This document shows, one piece after another, positions 60,697 to 64,000 of a stretch of DNA of 64,000 nt. Within the stretch, counting starts at the first letter, position 1; each line of letters opens with the position of its first letter. This DNA comes from an uncultured Alphaproteobacteria bacterium (GTDB lineage Bacteria > Pseudomonadota > Alphaproteobacteria > HIMB59 > GCA-002718135), in NCBI GenBank assembly GCA_902595855.1, contig CACJRY010000005.1, forward strand, positions 34,034 to 98,033. Reading direction: 5' to 3'. Under the pieces are notes generated by a model, which had not been told where the DNA came from, made no database searches, and saw nothing but the letters and a program-made list of their open reading frames with translations. The position numbers and the translations under genes were made by a program.

Positions 60697-61540
60697 TCTT
60701 AATCTCTAACGCCTTTTTATATATTTGTTTTTTTTCAATATAGCTAATTTTATGCACTATTTCTACGGTTTCAGTCAAAGAAAATTTATTTAAAAGCTTC
60801 ATGATTATTTTTTTAATCTCTAGAATAGTTTGGTTGTTTTCTAGTTGTTTAGTATTTTTCTTACCATCTATAACAATAACAAACTCTCCCAAAGAATATT
60901 TTGAGTTTGAAGATAGTTCTTCAAGAACCTTTAAAGCAGTTCCATAAAAAATTCTTTCATTTAACTTTGTAATTTCTTTACAAACAGATATTTTTCGCTT
61001 TGGCAAAATTTCAGATAGGGTTTTTAAAAACAATATTATTTTGTGGCTTGAGACAAACAAGACCGTCGTTTTTTGTTCAGAAATAAGAGAGTTTACAAAA
61101 CTTAATAACTTTCCCCTACTTTTTGGGGCAAAGCCAACAAAACAAAACTCATTAACAGGCAGCCCCGATAACTGCAAAGCAGATATAACAGAAGATGGAC
61201 CTGGCACTGTTGATATAAAAATATTTTCATTTATGCATTGTCTTACAAGTTTATAGCCTGGATCAGAAATCAAAGGTGAGCCTGCATCACAGATCAATGC
61301 AACGGGGTTTGTTCTTATTTTATCAATATAATTTAATATTATATTTTCTTCATTATAATCATGCAATGCTAACAATTTCTTTTTAATGCCTAATTTGTAC
61401 ATTAATTTTCTTGAATGATTTGGGTTTTCGCAAATAATAAACTTTACACCATCAAGCGTCTGTTTTGCCCTGTTGCTTATGTCGCCCATATTTCCTATAG
61501 GTGTTGCAACAATGTATAGCCCACACAACATTCTCTTCAT
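60680..61540 (-). CDS. rsmI: 16S rRNA 2'-O-ribose C1402 methyltransferase RsmI
   Basis: 286 residues. LYIVATPIGNMGDISNRAKQTL starts the tetrapyrrole-methylase-like fold; ALICDAGSPLISDPGYKLVR, STVPGPSSVISALQLSGLP and FCFVGFAPKSRGK follow. It methylates C1402 together with RsmH. Start ATG at 61538-61540 or the fourth codon at 61529-61531; both overlap the 5' end of the divergent LpoA-like gene. Confidence 0.96.
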   Translation of the reverse strand: MKRMLCGLYIVATPIGNMGDISNRAKQTLDGVKFIICENPNHSRKLMYKLGIKKKLLALHDYNEENIILNYIDKIRTNPVALICDAGSPLISDPGYKLVRQCINENIFISTVPGPSSVISALQLSGLPVNEFCFVGFAPKSRGKLLSFVNSLISEQKTTVLFVSSHKIILFLKTLSEILPKRKISVCKEITKLNERIFYGTALKVLEELSSNSKYSLGEFVIVIDGKKNTKQLENNQTILEIKKIIMKLLNKFSLTETVEIVHKISYIEKKQIYKKALEIKNENSK

Positions 61541-62816
61541 TTTGTTTATATTTATATTTTTATTTTCTTGTGCTCCAGCAAATTATTCTAAACAACAAAA
61601 CAATACAGAGGTTATCGCAAATAACCCTCTGGAAGATAATCAGAATGCTCCAAAAGAAGAAGTTAAAAAGCTAAACAAGCAGGAAAATAAAATAATTAAA
61701 GAAAAAAAATATAAAAATTTAAACAGCAAACTTTCAGGTAACATTAATGTGGTGGTTTCAAAACAAGATGATCCAAAAATAGTAAATCAGTTTTTAAACA
61801 TAATTGAATTAGCGGTGTATAAAAGAAAATTAAAAGAAATGAGCTTCAATATTTTTGAATATCATAATAGCGATGACCTAATAAACCATATTTCTGTAAA
61901 TTCTGCCCCAGGCACAATTTTCTTTGGCCCAATTAGCAATGAAGATACCTTGGGGCTAAATAAATTTTGTGATCAGGGTGCCCTTTTCTTTTCTTTTGCA
62001 TCTAATAAATCCTTAGCCAGTGATTGTGTTTTTCTAATTAACTTCTTTCCACATAATGAGGTTCAAACTTTGTTTGATTATTTACCAGACAATTCAAAGA
62101 TTGCTCTCGTATATCCTGAAAACTCTTATGGATATAAAATAAATGAAATAGTAGATGGTATCGCTCAAAATAGCAATTCTGTTGTGGTTAACAGAGCATC
62201 TTACAATGAAAATCTAGACAATGTTAGAAGCGCCATTAAAGAGCTTGGGAAATACGAATTGAGAAAATTTGAACTTAATAGACAAAAAAAACTTCTCGCT
62301 CTTAAAAAGGATGAAAAGTCCAAAAAAAGACTAAAAAAACTTGAGAAGTTTACCACAACTAACGACTATGATTTTACTCATGTGCTAATTGCAGATTATG
62401 GAATTAGACTATTGCAGGTTGCGCCTCTGTTGGCTTATTATGACATTGACCCAAATATAGTTAAATTTATGGGAACAGGCGCCTGGGACGACGCAATTTT
62501 TTTTAACGAGCCTTCTTTGCAAAATGCTATTTTTCCAGGAGTTGAATATAACAAAAGAGAAAATCTTTTTAGTGAATACAGCACTTATTATGATGAGGAT
62601 CTCATGAGAGTTGCAACATTACCCTATGACCTTGTGGGTCTTTTAACCTATCTAATTAATAATAACTATAACTTAAAAGATTTTTATAAACTTACAGATA
62701 GCAAAAGTCTTGTATTTGATGGGGTCGATGGAAATTTTTATTTCCAAAAAAATCTTATAGAGAGAGAGCTTGGAATTCTTCAAATACGTGAAGGTAATGC
62801 CCTTAAGATTAATTGA
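61512..62816 (+). CDS. LpoA-like penicillin-binding-protein activator lipoprotein
   Basis: About 434 residues from ATG 61512 (MYSPHNILFILFIFIFLFSC), with a lipobox FLFSC. The mature part, after a Glu/Lys/Asn-rich linker, is a periplasmic-binding-protein type I fold: VFLINFFPHNEVQTLFDYL, KIALVYPENSYGYKINEIV, FTHVLIADYGIRLLQVAPLLAYYDID and FMGTGAWDD. The family activates PBP1-type peptidoglycan synthases from the outer membrane. The order rsmI / lpoA-like divergent is usual. Its start region overlaps rsmI by 20-29 bp. Confidence 0.85.
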   Translation: MYSPHNILFILFIFIFLFSCAPANYSKQQNNTEVIANNPLEDNQNAPKEEVKKLNKQENKIIKEKKYKNLNSKLSGNINVVVSKQDDPKIVNQFLNIIELAVYKRKLKEMSFNIFEYHNSDDLINHISVNSAPGTIFFGPISNEDTLGLNKFCDQGALFFSFASNKSLASDCVFLINFFPHNEVQTLFDYLPDNSKIALVYPENSYGYKINEIVDGIAQNSNSVVVNRASYNENLDNVRSAIKELGKYELRKFELNRQKKLLALKKDEKSKKRLKKLEKFTTTNDYDFTHVLIADYGIRLLQVAPLLAYYDIDPNIVKFMGTGAWDDAIFFNEPSLQNAIFPGVEYNKRENLFSEYSTYYDEDLMRVATLPYDLVGLLTYLINNNYNLKDFYKLTDSKSLVFDGVDGNFYFQKNLIERELGILQIREGNALKIN

Positions 62817-63389
62817 ACAAAAAAGACTCCATTTTTTTAGAGCAACTAATCTATGGCTAATTTTATTTTTTTCTTTTTGATTCATTTCTGCAAATGTTTT
62901 TTTATATCCTTCTGGAATAAAAATAGGATCATAACCAAAACCATTTAAACCTCTGGGTTTAGTAGATATTCTACCATTAATTTTTCCTTCAAAAATAATA
63001 TGGTGGTTTTTTTTAATACTGAGACAAATTGATGTTTTAAAATAAGCTTTGTCATTCTTATTATTTACCACCTTTGATATAATGTGCTCAAAAGCATTTT
63101 GAATATTGCCAAAAGTTTCTAAAAATCTTTTTGATTTAATCCCGGGTTTATTTTCTAGTGCTTCGATGCAAATTCCAGAGTCATCAGCAAAAGAAGGAAT
63201 ATTAAATTCTTTTAGACCGCAAGAAGATTTAATCTTTGCATTTTCAGCAAAGCTTTTGCCGTTTTCAATAGGCTCTTTAATTTCGTGGTAAGAGTTTAAA
63301 TTATGAATTTTAATATCTTTTCGTCTCAAGATTTTTTCTACTTCTAAAACCTTCTTTTTGTTATGAGAAAAAAATAATAAGTTTTTCAA
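62673..63389 (-). CDS. rdgB: RdgB/HAM1 non-canonical purine NTP pyrophosphatase with C-terminal extension
   Basis: 238 residues; the family is normally about 195-200. LLFFSHNKKKVLEVEKIL starts the fold, FAENAKIKSSCGL, PSFADDSGICIEALENKPGIKSKRF, GLNGFGYDPIFIPEGYKKTFAEM and ISHRLVALKKW are all intact, so it should clear ITP and XTP. The last 40 or so residues (from about KGITFTYLK) are antisense to the lpoA-like C-terminus and match nothing in the family. The usual stop has evidently been lost. Confidence 0.93.
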   Translation of the reverse strand: MKNLLFFSHNKKKVLEVEKILRRKDIKIHNLNSYHEIKEPIENGKSFAENAKIKSSCGLKEFNIPSFADDSGICIEALENKPGIKSKRFLETFGNIQNAFEHIISKVVNNKNDKAYFKTSICLSIKKNHHIIFEGKINGRISTKPRGLNGFGYDPIFIPEGYKKTFAEMNQKEKNKISHRLVALKKWSLFCSINLKGITFTYLKNSKLSLYKIFLEIKISIDPIKYKTFAICKFIKIF

Positions 63390-64000
63390 TTTAAATTAAG
63401 AACAGTTTTTTGGTTTACAATAATTTTCTCAATACCAATCTTTGCAAGCTTAAACATATCTTGATATTGATCTTCACTAAAAAAATATTCCTCCCCCGTT
63501 GCCTGAATTTCAGAAATTTTTCCATTGTCACATATTACAAAATTAGCATCTACCTCTGCAGCAGAATCCTCTTTATAATCCAAATCAACACATGCCTTAC
63601 TTTCGATAATTCCAGCAGAAATAGCTGCAACAAAGTTTTTAACTATTGGTTTATTTATGTTGTAGTTTTTTTTAAGTTTATCAATAGCCAAATACAGCGC
63701 AACAAAGCCCCCACTTATAGAAGCTGTTCTTGTACCTCCGTCTGCTTGGACAACATCGCAATCCACTTTAACCTGTCTTTCGCCAAGGTTATTTAGATCA
63801 ATCACCGACCTAAGACTCCTTCCTATTAGTCTTTGAATTTCTTGAGTCCTTCCACTTTGTCTGCCTTTTGCAGATTCTCTGTCTATTCTAGTATTGGTTG
63901 ATCGTGGAAGCATTCCATACTCAGCAGTAACCCAGCCCTTGCCTGAACCCCTAAGCCAGTGTGGGGTTTTTTCATCAATAGAAGCTGTACAGATCACATG
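63386..64000 (-). CDS. rph: Ribonuclease PH, 5' end beyond the window
   Basis: Partial. The visible frame ends the window at HVICTASIDEKTPHWLRGSGKGWVTAEYGMLPRST, which in full-length enzymes (about 238 residues) follows some 35 residues of N-terminus. GRTQEIQRLIGRSLRSVIDL and VDCDVVQADGGTRTASISGGFVAL carry the phosphate-binding Arg and catalytic Asp residues. It trims tRNA 3' ends phosphorolytically. It overlaps the downstream rdgB by 4 nt; rph-rdgB is a common operon. Confidence 0.96.
   Translation of the reverse strand, partial: HVICTASIDEKTPHWLRGSGKGWVTAEYGMLPRSTNTRIDRESAKGRQSGRTQEIQRLIGRSLRSVIDLNNLGERQVKVDCDVVQADGGTRTASISGGFVALYLAIDKLKKNYNINKPIVKNFVAAISAGIIESKACVDLDYKEDSAAEVDANFVICDNGKISEIQATGEEYFFSEDQYQDMFKLAKIGIEKIIVNQKTVLNLN

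Overview
The window is chromosomal DNA of a very AT-rich, gene-dense alphaproteobacterium. Intergenic gaps are short, start and stop codons commonly overlap, and the standard code is used (TGG for Trp, TGA as stop). Several gene orders are alphaproteobacterial hallmarks: mitofilin-like/hemY divergent from tsaD; rsmB-heparinase-purH; DUF3576-leuS-lptE-holA facing parB-parA-rsmG-mnmG-mnmE-rho; maf-aroE-coaE-dnaQ-Tim44-smr; hslUV divergent from hisB-hisH-hisA-hisF-hisE; rsmI divergent from an LpoA-like gene. Low GC, streamlining and a short alanine/glycine-rich porin suggest a marine SAR11-like or HIMB59-like lineage. That placement is an inference.

Layout. 1-16.4 kb: TPR/glycosyltransferase genes, hemY and a mitofilin-like gene, tsaD, an EVE-domain gene, two tandem sulfotransferases, acs, tdk, rsmB, a heparinase-family gene, purH and a 50-codon ORF not assigned before. 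16.4-24.5 kb: a patchwork of single genes on alternating strands (sulfotransferase, glycosyltransferases, two FkbM methyltransferases, a NeuA-like/NeuB-like/transferase cassette), which looks like a variable surface-glycan island. 24.5-26.4 kb: a small tRNA-Gly-associated insertion with a 52-bp direct repeat of the tRNA 3' part, an HNH gene, two unknown genes, a tRNA-Ser fragment and paired GGAC motifs, but no integrase. 26.5-35 kb: deacylase, thioredoxin-TPR, LON-domain protein, a UbiH-type hydroxylase, ftsK, lolA, an orphan regulator, yggS, and a porin with a clear terminator. 35-46.3 kb: leuS-lptE-holA and the parBA-rsmG-mnmG-mnmE-rho block with two parS sites. 46.3-46.65 kb: a long AT-rich gap between outward-facing gene blocks, the best oriC candidate. 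46.65-64 kb: replication, cofactor, envelope and histidine genes, hslUV, rsmI, lpoA-like, rdgB and a truncated rph.

Genes that act together: parA, parB and parS in origin segregation beside the presumed origin; mnmE and mnmG in tRNA wobble uridine modification; hslV and hslU as one protease; hisB, H, A, F and E in histidine synthesis; lolA, lptE, the porin and LpoA-like protein in envelope building. The points most worth a second look are the integrase-less tRNA-Gly element with its five 11-bp-phased motif pairs, a T4-type lysozyme in the slot where relatives carry mltA, the mnmG start codon embedded in parS, a homopolymer frameshift in a DUF3108 gene, and a protein carrying two PAP2 phosphatase domains.
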